NCBI RefSeq assembly: GCF_910594005.1
Contig: NC_057831.1
Location: 36,910,001-36,974,000 of the forward strand
Origin: Cervus elaphus
Taxonomy: Eukaryota; Chordata; Mammalia; Artiodactyla; Cervidae
Reading direction: 5' to 3'
DNA: 64,000 bases
The notes under the pieces were generated by a model, which saw only the letters and a program-made list of their open reading frames with translations, was not told where the DNA came from and ran no database searches. Made by a program: the position numbers and the translations under genes. Positions within the stretch are counted from its first letter, which is position 1. Each line of letters begins with the position of its first letter. This document shows, piece after piece, positions 11,901 through 23,900 of the stretch.

Positions 11901-14900
11901 CAGCACACCAGACTTCCCTGTCCTTTACTATCTCCCAGTTCAGTTCAGTTCAGTTCAGTCGTCAGTCGTGTCCGACTCTTTGCGACCCCATGAATCGCAG
12001 CACGCCAGGCCTCCCTGTCCATCACAAATTCCCAGAGTTTACTCAAACTCATGCCCATCGAGTCGGTGATGCCACCCAGCCATCTCATCCTCTGTCATCC
12101 CCTTCTCCTGCCCCCAATCCCTCCCAGCATCAGGGTCTTTTCCAACAACTCAACTCTTCACATGAGGTGGCCAAAGTATTGGATTTCAGCTTCAGCATCA
12201 GTCCTTCCAATGAACACCCAGGACTTGTCTCCTTTAGGATGGACTGGTTGGATCTCTTTGCAGTCCAAGGGACTCTCAAGAGTCTTCTCCAACACCATAG
12301 TTCAAAAGCATCAATTTTTTGGTGCTCAGCTTTCTTTATAGTCCAACTCTCACATCCATATGTGACCACTGGAAAATCCACAGCCTTGACCAGATGGACC
12401 ATTGTTGGAAAAGTAATGTCTCTGCTTTTTTTTAATATGCTATCTAGGTTGGTCATAACTTTCCTTCCAAGGAGTAAGCGTCTTTTAATTTCATGGCTGC
12501 AGTCACCATCTGCAGTGATTTTGGAGCCCCAAAAAATAAAGTATGACACTGTTTCCACTGTCTCCCCATCTATTTCCCATGAGGTGATGGGACCAGATGC
12601 CATGATCTTAGTTTTCTGAATGTTGAGCTTTAAGCCAACTTTTTCACTCTCCTCTTTTATTTTCATCAAGAAGCTTTTTAGTTCCTCTTCACTTTCTGCC
12701 ATAAGGGTGGTGTCATCTGCATATCTGAGATTATTGATATTTCTCCCAGCAATCTTGATTCCAGCTTGTGCTTCTTCCAGCCCAGCATTTCTCATGATGT
12801 ACTCTGCATATAAGTTAAATAAGCAGCCTTGACATACTCCTTTTCCTATTTGGAACCAGTCTATTGTTCCATGTCCAGTTCTAAGTGTTGCTTCCTGACC
12901 TGCATACAGGTTTCTCAAGAGGCAGGTCAGGTGGTCTGGTATTCCCATCTCCTTCAGAATTTTCCAGTTTATTGTGATCCACATAGTCGAAGGCTTTGGC
13001 ATAGTCAATAAAGCAGAAATAGATGTTTTTCTGGAACTCTCTTGCTTTTTCGATGATCCAGCGGATATTGGCAATTGGATCTCTGGTTCCTCTGCCTTTT
13101 CTTAAAACCAGCTTGAGTATCTGGAAGTTCTCGGTTCACGTATTGCTGAAGCCTGGCTTGGAGCATTTTGAGCATTACTTTATTAACCTGTGAGATGAGT
13201 GCAATTGTGCGGTAGTTTGAGCATTCTTTGGCATTGCCTTTCTTTGGGATTGGAATGAAAACTGACCTTTACCAGTCCTGTGGCCACTGCTGAGTTTTCC
13301 AAATGTGCTGGCATATTGAGTGCAGCACTTTCACAGCATCATCTTTCAGGATTTGAAATAGCTCAACTGGAATTCCATCACATCCACTAGCTTTGTTCGT
13401 AGTGATGCTTTCTAAGGCCCACTTGACTTCACATTCCAGGATGTCTGGCTCTAGGTGAGTGAGCACACCATTGTGATTTTCTGGGTCGTGAAGATCTTTT
13501 TTGTACAGCTCTGTGTATTCTTGCCGCCTCTTCTTAGTATCTTCTGCTTCTGTTAGGTCCATATCATTTCTGTCCTTTATTGAGCCCATTTTTGCATGAA
13601 ATGTTCCCTTGGTATCTCTAATTTTCTTCAAGAGATCTCTAATCGTTCCCATTCTGTTGTTTTCCTCTGTTTCTTTGCATTGATCACTGAGGAAGGCTTT
13701 CTTGTCTCTCCTTGCTAGTCTTTGGAACTCTGCATTCAAATGGGAATATCTTTCCTTTTCTCCCTTGCTTTTCGCTTCTCTTCATTTCACAGCTATTTGT
13801 AAGGCCTCCTCAGACAACCATTTTGCCTTTTTGCATTTCTTTTCCATCTCCCAGAGTTTGCTCAAATTCATGTCCATTGAGTTCATGATGCTATCTAACC
13901 ATCTCATCCTTGGCTGCCCCCTTCTCCTGCCTTCAATCTTTCCCAGCATCAGGGTCTTTTCCAATGGGTCAGTTCTTCACATCGGGTGGCCTAAGTATTG
14001 GAGTTTCAGCTTCAGCATCAGTCCTTCCAATGAATATACAGGGTTGATTTCCTTTAAGACTGACTGGTTTGATCTCCTTGCAGTCCAAGGGACATTCAAG
14101 AGTCTCCTCTAGCACCACAATTCAAAAGCATCAGTTCTTCGGTGCTTAGCCTTCTTTATGATCCAACTCTCACATTCATACATGACTACTGAAAAAAACA
14201 TAGCTTTGACTATACAGACCTTTGTCAGCAAAATGATGTCTCTGCTTTTTAATACACTGTCGAAGTCTGTCACAGTGTTTCTTCCAAGGAGCAAGTGTCT
14301 TTTAATTTCATGGCTGCAGTCACCACCTACAGTGATTTTGGAGCCCAAGAAAATGAAATCTGTCACTGCTCTCACTTTTCCCCCTTTTATTTGCCATGAA
14401 GTGATGGGACCAGTTACCATGATTTTCATTTTTGAATGTTCAGTTTTAAGTCAGCTTTTTCACCCCATCAAAAGCTTCTTTAGTTCCTTTTCACTTTCTG
14501 CTATTAAAGTGGTATCATATGTATATCTGAGGTTGTTGATATTTATCCCAACAATCTTGATTCCAGCCTGTAATTCATCCAGCCTGGCATTGTGCATGAT
14601 GTACTCTACATATAAGTAAAATAAACAGGGTGACAGTATACCGCCTTGTCTTATTCCTTTCCTAATTTTGAACCAGTTAGTTGTTCTATGTCCAATTCTA
14701 ACTGTTGCTTCTTAGCCTGCATACAGGTTTCTTGGGAAACAGGTAAGGTGGTCTGGTATTCCCATCTCTTTAAGGGTCTCCCACAGTTTGCTATGATCCA
14801 CAAAGTCGAAGGCTTTAGCATAGTCAATGAAACGGAGATAGACATTTCTCTGGAATTCCCTTGCTTTCTCTATGATCCAATCAGTGTTGGCAATTTGATC

Positions 14901-17900
14901 TCTGGTTCCTCTGCTTTTTCTAAACCCAACTTGTACATCTAGAAGTTCTCAATTCACAAAATGCTAAAGCCAAGCTTGAACAATTTTGAGCATAACTTTA
15001 CTAGCATGTGCAATGAGCGCAACTATACAGTAGTTTGAACATTCTTTGGTATTGCCCTTCTTTGGGATTAGAATTAAAACTGATCTTTTCCAGTCCTGTG
15101 GCCACTGCTGAGTTCAAAATTCACTGACATACTGAGTGTAGCACTATAATAGTATCATCTTCTAGGATGTGAAACAGCTCAGCTGGGATTCTATCACTTC
15201 TGCTAGCTTTGTTCATAGTATAGTGCTTCCTAAGGACCACTTGACTTCACACTCCAGAATGTCTGGCTCTAGGTAAGTGATCACACCATCATTATCCAAG
15301 TTGTTAAGACGTTTTTTGTACAGTTCTGTGTACTCTTGCCACGTCTTAATCTCTTCTGTTTCTATGAGCTCCTTACCATTTCTGGCCTTTATTGGGCCCA
15401 TCCTTGCATGAAATATTCCTTGGTATCTCCAATTTTCTTAAAGACATCTCTAGTCTTTCCCATTCTATTGTTTTCCTCTATTTTTTTTTTTTTAAACAGG
15501 TCTTCTTATCTCTCCTTACTATTCTCTGGAACTCTGCATTCAGTTGAGTATATTTTCCCTTTCTCCCTTGCTTTTCATTTCTCTTCTTTCCTCAGCTATT
15601 TCTAAATCTCCCTCAGACAATCTTTCTGCTTTTGCAATTCTATTTCTTTGGAATGGTTTTGGTCACTGCCTCTTGTACAATGTTACAAACCTCTTTCCAT
15701 GGTTCTTCAAGTACTTTGTCTACCAGATCTTATCCCTTCAATCTATTCATCACTTCCACTGTATAATCTTTTTGTTTTTTTTTTTCCACTGTATAATCTT
15801 AAGGGATTTTATTTAGGTCATACCTGAATGGCCTAGTGGTTTTCCCTACTTTCTTCAATTTAAGCCTGAATTTTTTGTAATCATGAGCTGATGATCTGAG
15901 CTACAGCCAGCTCTAGGTCTTGTTTTTACTGACTGTATATACGTGCTTCTCCATCTTCAGTTGCAAAGAATATAATCAATCTGATTTCAGTATTGACTAT
16001 CTGGTGATATCAATGTGTAAAGTCATCTCTTATGCTGTTGGAAAAGAGTGTTTGCTATGACCAGGGTGTTCTCCTAACAAAACTCTGTTAGCCTTTGCCC
16101 TGCATCATTTCGTACTCCAAGGTCAAACTTCCCTGTTATTCCAGTTCTCTCTTGACTTCCCTATCTTTGCATTCCAATCCTCTCTGATGAAAAGGACATC
16201 TTTTTTTGGTGTTAGTTCTAGAAGGTCTTGTAGGTCTTCATAGAACTGGTCAACTTTAACTTTCTCAGCATAAGCAGTTAGGACTTGGAATACTGTGATG
16301 CTAAATGGTTTGCTTTGGAAAAGAATCGAGATCATTCTGTCATTTTTGAGACTGCACCCAAGTACCACATTTCAGACTCTTGTTGACTATGAGGGCCACT
16401 TCATTTCTTCTAAGGGATTCTTCCCCACAATAGCAGATATAATGGTCATCTAAAATAAATTCACACATTCCCATCCATTTAGTTCACTGATTCCCAAGAT
16501 GCTGATGTTCACTCTTGCCATCTCCTGCTTGACCACGTCCCATTTACGTTGATTCATGGACCTAACATTCCAGGTTCCTGTGCAATACTGTTCCTTACAG
16601 CATTAGACTTTAATTTCACCGCCAGACACATCCACAACTGAGAGTCATTTCCGCTTTGGCTCAGCCTCTTCATTCTTTCTGCAGTTATTAGTAACTGCCC
16701 TCCATTCTTCGCCAGTAGCATATTGGACACCTTCCAATCTGGGGGGCTCATCTTCCAGTGTCGTATCTTTGCCTTTTCATACTGTTCATGGGGGTTCTCA
16801 CAGCAAGAATACTGGAGTGATTTGCCATTCCCTCCTCCAGTGGACCACATTTTGTCAGAACTCTCCACTATGACCCATCCATCCTGGGTGGCCCTGCAAG
16901 GCATGGCTCATAGCTTCATGGAGTTATACAAGCCTCTTTACCACAAGGCTGTGATCCATGAAGGGATATTGTTACATTTGTCCTATTTTATTATTTGTTA
17001 TTGCTGCTTTCATAGTGTGCCAAATTTACAAATTTTTTATCATAAGTAGTAGGTATGAATATGAAAAAACATGTATGTATAGGAAAAAACACGGCGTGTA
17101 TGTGTATCTACATGTATATGTGTGTACACTATCCATGGTTGCAGGCATCCACTTGGGGGCCTGGAATGCATCTCCTGCAAACAAAGGGGGACTACTGCAC
17201 TGCCACAGTATTCTCTGAAAAGGAGTTACCACTTTACACTTCCACCAACAATTCCCAAAATCAGAGTGAACTTTTTCCCAAATCCTTGCTGATACTATAT
17301 AGCATCAGTATTTCCAAACTCTGCCAATGTGAAATCACATTAGCCTCTCATTTTAATATGTATTCTATGGTCACTAGGGAGACTGATCATCTTTTTAAAA
17401 AAATTTTTTGGACATGCTGCACAGCATGTGGGATCTTAGTTCCTGGACCACAGATCAAACCAGCACCCCTCTGCATTGGAAGTGTGGAATCTTAACCTTT
17501 ACACCATCAGTGAAGTCTGAAACTAATCATCTCAATTTATGAGCCATTTCTATTGCTTCCTTTGTAGGTTACTTTCTTATATACTCTATCAGCTTTTCTA
17601 ATGGATATACAGGAACACGACACAGCAGGGATATTAACTCTCTCTATTATATGTTACCAATATGTTTTGTGAGGTAGTGGCTCACCTTTTAACTTAGAAA
17701 TAAGGTTTCCTTGTAAAGGTAATGACATGAAACAACTATTAAAATAAACATCACTTGCAGGTTTTGCACCAAGGTGTACTTGTGCTCTGTCGTGACTGTT
17801 TCTGTACAAATAAAGTCTAAAGGTTAATACAAGCAGTAAGGGCTAACTGCGAGCACTTCCCAAGTAGTGTTAGTGGTAAAGTATCCACCTGCCAATGCAG

Positions 17901-20900
17901 GAGACAGAACAGACTCAGGTTCAATCCCTGGGTCAAGAAGAGCCCCTGGAAGAGAAAAGGGTACCTCACTCCAGTATTCTTGCCTGGAGAAACCCATGAC
18001 AGAGGGGCCTGGCAGACTTCAGTCATGGAGCTGCAAAGAGTAGGACACGACTGACCATCTGAGCACAGCGCGGAAAGAGCTAACTATACAAAAATCAACT
18101 TTCCTTAATTGTTTAGAAAGTTAAATTATTACCTAACAATTCTTGCCTAAGTTAGAATCAGTTTAAAGTACCTAGAATGCTACTATTTTTTCCTTTTTTA
18201 TTTTATTTTTTAAAATTTTTTTAATTTTTATTTTTATTTTCCAATTATTTTTATTAGTTGGAGGCTAATTACTTTACAATATTGTAGTGGTTTTTGCCAT
18301 ACATTGACATGAATCAGCCATGGATTTACATGTGTTCCCCATCCTGAACCCCCCCTCCCACCTCCCTCCCCATCCCATCCCTCTGGGTCATCCCAGTGCT
18401 ATTGAACATAAAAATACTACTGGAATGTGTATATGTTTAAATATTTATCTAAATATAATTACGAGATGAGATAGTGGTGCTAATTTTCTATACAATGGCA
18501 ATCATCAGTTCAGTTCAGTTCAACTGCTCATTCGTGTCCGACTCTTTGTGACCTCATGAACTTCAGCATGCCAGGCCTCCCTGTCCATCACCAACTCCCA
18601 GAGTTTACCCAAACTCATGTCCATTGAGTCGGTGATGACAACCAACCGTCTCATCCTCTGCCGTCCCCTTCTCCTCCTGCCCTCAATCTTTCCCAGCATC
18701 AGGGTCTTTTCAAATGAGTCAGCTCTTCGAATCAGGTGGCCAAAGTACTGGAGTTTCAGCTTCAACATCAGTCCTTCCAATGAACACCCAGGACTGATCT
18801 CCTTTAGGATGGACTGGCTGGGTCTCCTTGCAATCCAATCATACTCTAATATAAATATATTTAAGATACATAAATATATCTGAAAAAAGAACTATATTAA
18901 CTTACTTTCCCAAAACAGGACTGAGTTCTTTCAAGTCTTCTAGTGATGGTGTTTGGTCCAAAAGTTTCTTAAACAAAGCCAGTGGAAAAGGGATGTCGGC
19001 AACATTACAATTGAATAGAGAAAGTCCACACAGAAGCCCAAAGAAGAAGTAACTCTTCTCTTCAAATTTAGGCTGAAAGGAAAAAAAAAAAAATTAATGT
19101 ATTATAAATTTTTACCAGTACAATGGAATATTTACATTAAGTGAACCTTTTTTCCCCTTTTAAAATCAAAATCAAATCACAAATTAAAACCAAAAATCTG
19201 GAAATAAGAATATTTAGGTTTTATACTTAATCACCAAGTCAATTTAAATCTCTGCCACAGTTTTGGTTACTAAAAGCTTTAACAGGATGGGGATGAGGTG
19301 ATAGGAGAGATGTTGTTTAAGGGGAGAAACTGCAATGAGTACCAAATAAATCCTAGCGGTCAAATGCAAAGTATAGTGAGTATGGATAATACTGTGCTGT
19401 TTAGTCATTAAGTCATGTGCAATTCTTTGTGACCCCATGGACTGTATAACCCACCAGTCTCCTCTGTCCATGGGATTTCCCACGCAAGAATACTGGAGTG
19501 GGTTGTCATTTCCTTCTCCAGGGGATCTTTCCTACCCAGGGATTGAACCTGGGTGTCCCAAATTGCAGGCAGATTCTTTACCATCTGAGCCACTAGGTAC
19601 CTGCAACAACACTGCATTATAATCATCAAATTTGCTAAGGTAGTAGGATCTTAATTGGTGGTGGTGGTGGTTTAATCTCAAAGTCATGTCTGACTCTTAT
19701 CTGATCCCTGCCAGGCTCTTCTGTCCATGGGATTTCCTAGGCAAAAATATTGGAGTGGTTTGCCATTTCCTTCTTCAGGGGATCTTCCCAACCCAGGGAT
19801 TGAACCCTAGTCTTCTGCTTGGCAGGCGGATTCTTTACCACTGAGACGCCAGGGAAGCCCAGATCTTAACTGCATGTGTGTGTGCTCAGGCAGGCAGTCA
19901 GGTCGTGTCTGACTCTTTGCAACCCCCTGGACTGTAGCCTGCCACGCCCCTCTGTCCATGGAAGGCAAGAATATTGGAGTGGGCTGTCATTTCCTACTCA
20001 GAGAGGTGCTAATGGGATTCCCTGGTGGCTCAGGGTAAAGAGTCTGCCTGCAATGCAGGAGACCTGAGTTGGATCCCTGGGTCAGGAAAATCCCCTGATA
20101 GCAACCCACTCCAATATTCATAGCCTTTGTCTTTAAATTCATTGAAGAAAAAGAACTAAAACAAAGAATGAATGCCTAAGAAAGGAAGGGCTCATTTTTA
20201 CCTATACATTCTATAAATGGTCAAAAACACATATTGCTGAAGTTCCCCTGTGTGGACTTGAAAATCTGGGGAAAGAGGACCCCAGTTTAAAGAAAAAAAT
20301 AATCACCTTTTAAAATTAAAATTTATCTCCATAATTATAGCAACAGTTCTCCTAAAATAAAACAGTCTAGACAACCTAATTTTCTATGGTATATCCCCAC
20401 ACCTTTTCTCTCAAGAAATACTTACGCCAAGAAAAGAGGACTTACCCTGACAGGAAACCACATGTAGGAAGCCTCTTCAGGATATGTGAACATTCCATAT
20501 TCTGGCCGGGTCATTTCTTGAAAGAGACAGTAGAAAAACTCTGCCCTGACTCCTCCAAAATCATATCCAATTTCTCCACTAAATGAAACCTAAAAATACC
20601 CAGGAAATAATGCATCACTTCCAGAGCTCTGTATTGCTATGTATTAAATCTCACTTAATAATTATTTGTAGACCCAAGTATTTGGAGATTAATGTACAGC
20701 AACTTCTAAAAATGTTTCTCTACTTAAGTGCTTCTCTCCAAGAGGCCTACGAACCCATGAACTCCCAATTCTAAGGACTTGAGTTTCTTCTGTCTCATCT
20801 TGATTTCACCAAACTCATTTTACACTTCTGAACCATGTCCTCTTTCTTCACATTCTTTTTTCCCTCTAGCTTTCTCTTATGAAGCACTATTTAAGTTTTT

Positions 20901-23900
20901 ATTTCTCTCTTCTTTTTCAAGTTGCTTTAATACCAAAGATTCCTGCAGCTCTATGCTGGGACCTCTGTTCTTCCTCTTACCCTGCCCCTTTATATGGGCA
21001 AGCTCCTTAATTTCACTTCTTCCTCTTACCCTGCCCCTTTATATGGGGAAGCTCCTTAATTTCACAAAGCCTATTTTCCCACAAGATCATCAGAAAGATT
21101 AAATGGGATAACACAAGTAAAATCCCTCACAGAGTCTGGAAAATGGTAGTTACTTATCAAATGTCACCTAAATTTTAAAAATGGATGAATGAAAATTAAA
21201 ATAACTGAGTGGACTGGCTGGCTAACACAGGTTAGAATCATATAATGGATTTACCAGGTTTTTAAAAATTATCTATGTGCAAAAATATTTAGAATGCCAA
21301 CTCTAACTGCAAACTCCATATTTTTAAAATAGTATCTTGAGCTTTGGTCAAGTCAATCATTCTTTAATCTGAGTAGGACAAGTGATAAATTAACATCTCC
21401 CATCAAACCATTCTAATAAATATTATCAGAAAAGTCTTCACTTGTTTTGATTAAGTGGAAAGTCCAGAGCCTGATGTGTGTTTGTGTGTGTTAGTCTCTC
21501 AATCTTGTCTGACTCTTTTAGACCCCATGGACTGTAGCCTCTGTCCATGGAATTCTCCAGGCAAGAATACTAGAGTGGGTGGCCTTTCCCTTCTCCAGGA
21601 GATCTTCCCAACCCAGGGATCAAACCCAGGTCTCCTGCAATGCAGGCAGATTCTTTACCATCGGAGTCACCAAGGAAGCCCCTAAAACCTGATTGTTGGG
21701 CTCAAATCCTGGCTCTGATACTTATCAGTTGTTTCACTCTGGGATAAGTTATCTAATAGTTTATACCTCAGTTTTCCCATCTGTAACAGGAAGAAAAAAC
21801 AGAACCTTGTACACAGTGTGGTTGAAAGGGTTACACAAGTAGGTGTAAAGCTTTTATAATAGTTCCTGGCATAAGGAAAACATTCATTAGATCTTCTAGT
21901 TATTATCATTCTATGTCAGGTATCTATTAGTAAGACAAGTTACACAGTAACTAAACCAAGGATCATTAATGTTCAGGACATGGGGATACCTACAGTTATA
22001 CCCTCAGGAAACTATGTAATCAATAGAGAGAATGTTCTCTCCTCAACAAAGCAATCTGGGTTCTTGTAGGAAAGCAGAAACAAAACTCTCAATTCTCCTC
22101 TGTGTCAACCCCATCTCACTGGAACCTTTAAAAGGTGATGACCAGCCAGGCTTGGTCAGGCCTCAAAAAGGAAATGAATACCTTAGGGCTAGTACTGGAG
22201 AGGACAACCATTTCACCTGCTGCTCCTTAGCCAGAGCACAATGGCAGCTTCTCACCTGGAATTCACAGGTAACTGAGGAAAATTAGGGGAACTCCAATAC
22301 AGACAACTCCAGCGTAAAAGAGAGGTAGTTCCCTCTCTGTAAGGCCCATTGTTATGTTCTTTTACGTTTTCCTTCTCTCAGCAGCAAAAATATTAAGTAA
22401 GAATTATACTTTACCATCAACTCCCTCCTCAGATCTTCATTTTCAAATTGATTTAGCTGATCAAAAACATCCTCAATCAAGTGACTCCTTCTGACTATCA
22501 GATTAAAGGTGGGCAGTAAAGATAATGCAGACCCTTCTTGGTCCACAATGCCAGCCAACCTCATACAAGCTCGAAATTTCTTCTCCTGGAAAAAGAAAAA
22601 TGTTTCATTTCATTTCACCATTGACTCTAAGTAGAAATTTTCAAAGTGGAATAAACCAACTCAGTTTATTATAAGCACATGTCACAAATATTTAGGATAA
22701 GAGCTCCAAATACTCCACTGACTATATACACCACATGACTATACAGTCCATGGAATTTTCCAGGCCAGAATACTGGAGTGGGTAGCCTTTCCCTTCTCCA
22801 GGGGATCTTCCCAAATCAAGGATCGAACCCAGGTCTCCCACATTGCAGGCGGATTCTTTATCAGCTGAGCCATAAGGGAATCCCAAGAATACTGGAGTTG
22901 GTAGCCTATCCCTCTTCCAGTGGATCTTCCTGACCCAGGAATTGAATGAGATCTCCTGCACTGAAGGAGGATTCTTTACCAACTGAGCTATCAGGGAAGC
23001 CTATACACCACTGAAGACAGGCTATATATTCAGCATTCACCCCTGAGAGCAAAAGATACATGAGCCGTAGGGAATGAAAAGCTTTGTAGGATCAACTTGG
23101 GTGAGCAGGAACGTGACCAAACTGCAGGATCCTCTGGACCACTGTACCATGTAAATCAGTGGTCCTTAACCATTTTGGCACCATGAACCAGTTTCATGGA
23201 AGACAATTTTTTCACAGACCGGGGGTGGGGGGGATGGCTCAGGCAGTAATGTGAGCGATGAGAAATGCCAGATAAAGCTTCCCTTGCTTGCTGGCTGCTC
23301 ACCTGCTGCGCTGTGCAGCCCGGTTCCTAACAGACCACAGGCCAGTATCGTTCTGCAGCCTGGGGATTGGGCACCCCTGCTGTAAACACAAATATGAACA
23401 CTTCAGTGACCAAGCTAAAGACCATCAGTCTTTAGCCTGACTAAGGAGCCTGAAGCAGTAAGCTGAAACCTAATACTCTCATCGGGATGAGAAGTTCAGA
23501 CGTTTAAAAGAGAAGCTAGCTGGAGGATGAGAGACCTCTCTAAAGATACCCTTTTTAGGGGGAAAATTCAGACTGATTTTAGGGGACAGATAATCTAGGA
23601 AGTCAACATGAGAGAGAGAGAGAGACTCACAGACTGACATACAGACTGTCCATTTGGAACCAAATGACAATTTGGGATAACATCTGTGTCTCTTGGCAAA
23701 ACAGAGAGGAAGCAAATGCCAGTTCCATAAAATAATTACTGGAAACTTGTTTAAAATCAAGAGAGAAGAGTTAGAGTTGAAGCAAAATAAAGTTCTTTTA
23801 TCTTTTTTCCTTCCAATATTCTTTTTTAAATATTTCATCAATGATCTTACTTGTAACTATTACATCAACTTCCTATTTTTATTATGGTAACTGTATTATG

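Larger units (their letters stand above)
11939..13845 (-). mobile_element. Younger BovB LINE, 5'-truncated, nested in an older BovB
   Basis: Begins with four TTCAG repeats (the BovB 3' end) and ends near the start of the reverse transcriptase region. It is flanked by ATCTCCCAG at 11930-11938 and 13846-13854, a 9-bp target-site duplication. It keeps a 314-codon frame (13074-12130) with the reverse transcriptase catalytic core RYADD; a second frame (13739-13269) covers the N-terminal part. The frames are not joined, so the copy is broken. Confidence 0.9.
11852..16963 (-). mobile_element. BovB LINE, near full length, split by a younger BovB
   Basis: The 3' end is at 11852-11938. The text resumes at 13846 (CATCTCCCAGAGTTTGCTC) and runs through the reverse transcriptase region (14109-15400), the endonuclease region (16123-16368) and the 5' part to about 16963. 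Without the inner insertion it is about 3.2 kb, the usual BovB length. Many stops and frameshifts make it inactive. It lies in the Tigger. Confidence 0.85.
11226..17197 (+). mobile_element. Tigger-type DNA transposon (TcMar), split by BovB
   Basis: Left end AAGTAGTCTCCCCTTATCC and right end CAAAGGGGGACTACTG are matching Tigger terminal inverted repeats. A degraded transposase N-terminus begins near 11507 (MASKSKSSDD.., a CENP-B-like DNA-binding start). About 625 bases lie left and 235 bases right of the BovB insertion, so this is an internally deleted, inactive copy. It is itself inside an older L1. Confidence 0.75.
10895..17650 (-). mobile_element. Old L1 fragment that hosts a nest of later insertions
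   Basis: L1-type text is interrupted repeatedly: CTCCATAGTATTCCACTGCA (10918) before a SINE, AATGTCTAGAGGTACAACTG (11200) before a Tigger, TTACCACTTTACACTTCCAC (17226) after it, and more after a CHR SINE to about 17650. The pieces are consistent in order and orientation, so they were one element. In HERC5 intron 18. Confidence 0.6.

Noticed and set aside
11990..12619. 209-codon plus-strand ORF
   Set aside because: It is the reverse strand of the BovB reverse transcriptase; similar antisense frames occur at every BovB copy.
23610..23630. GA microsatellite as a regulatory element
   Set aside because: Short (GA)n run with no other support; ordinary simple repeat.
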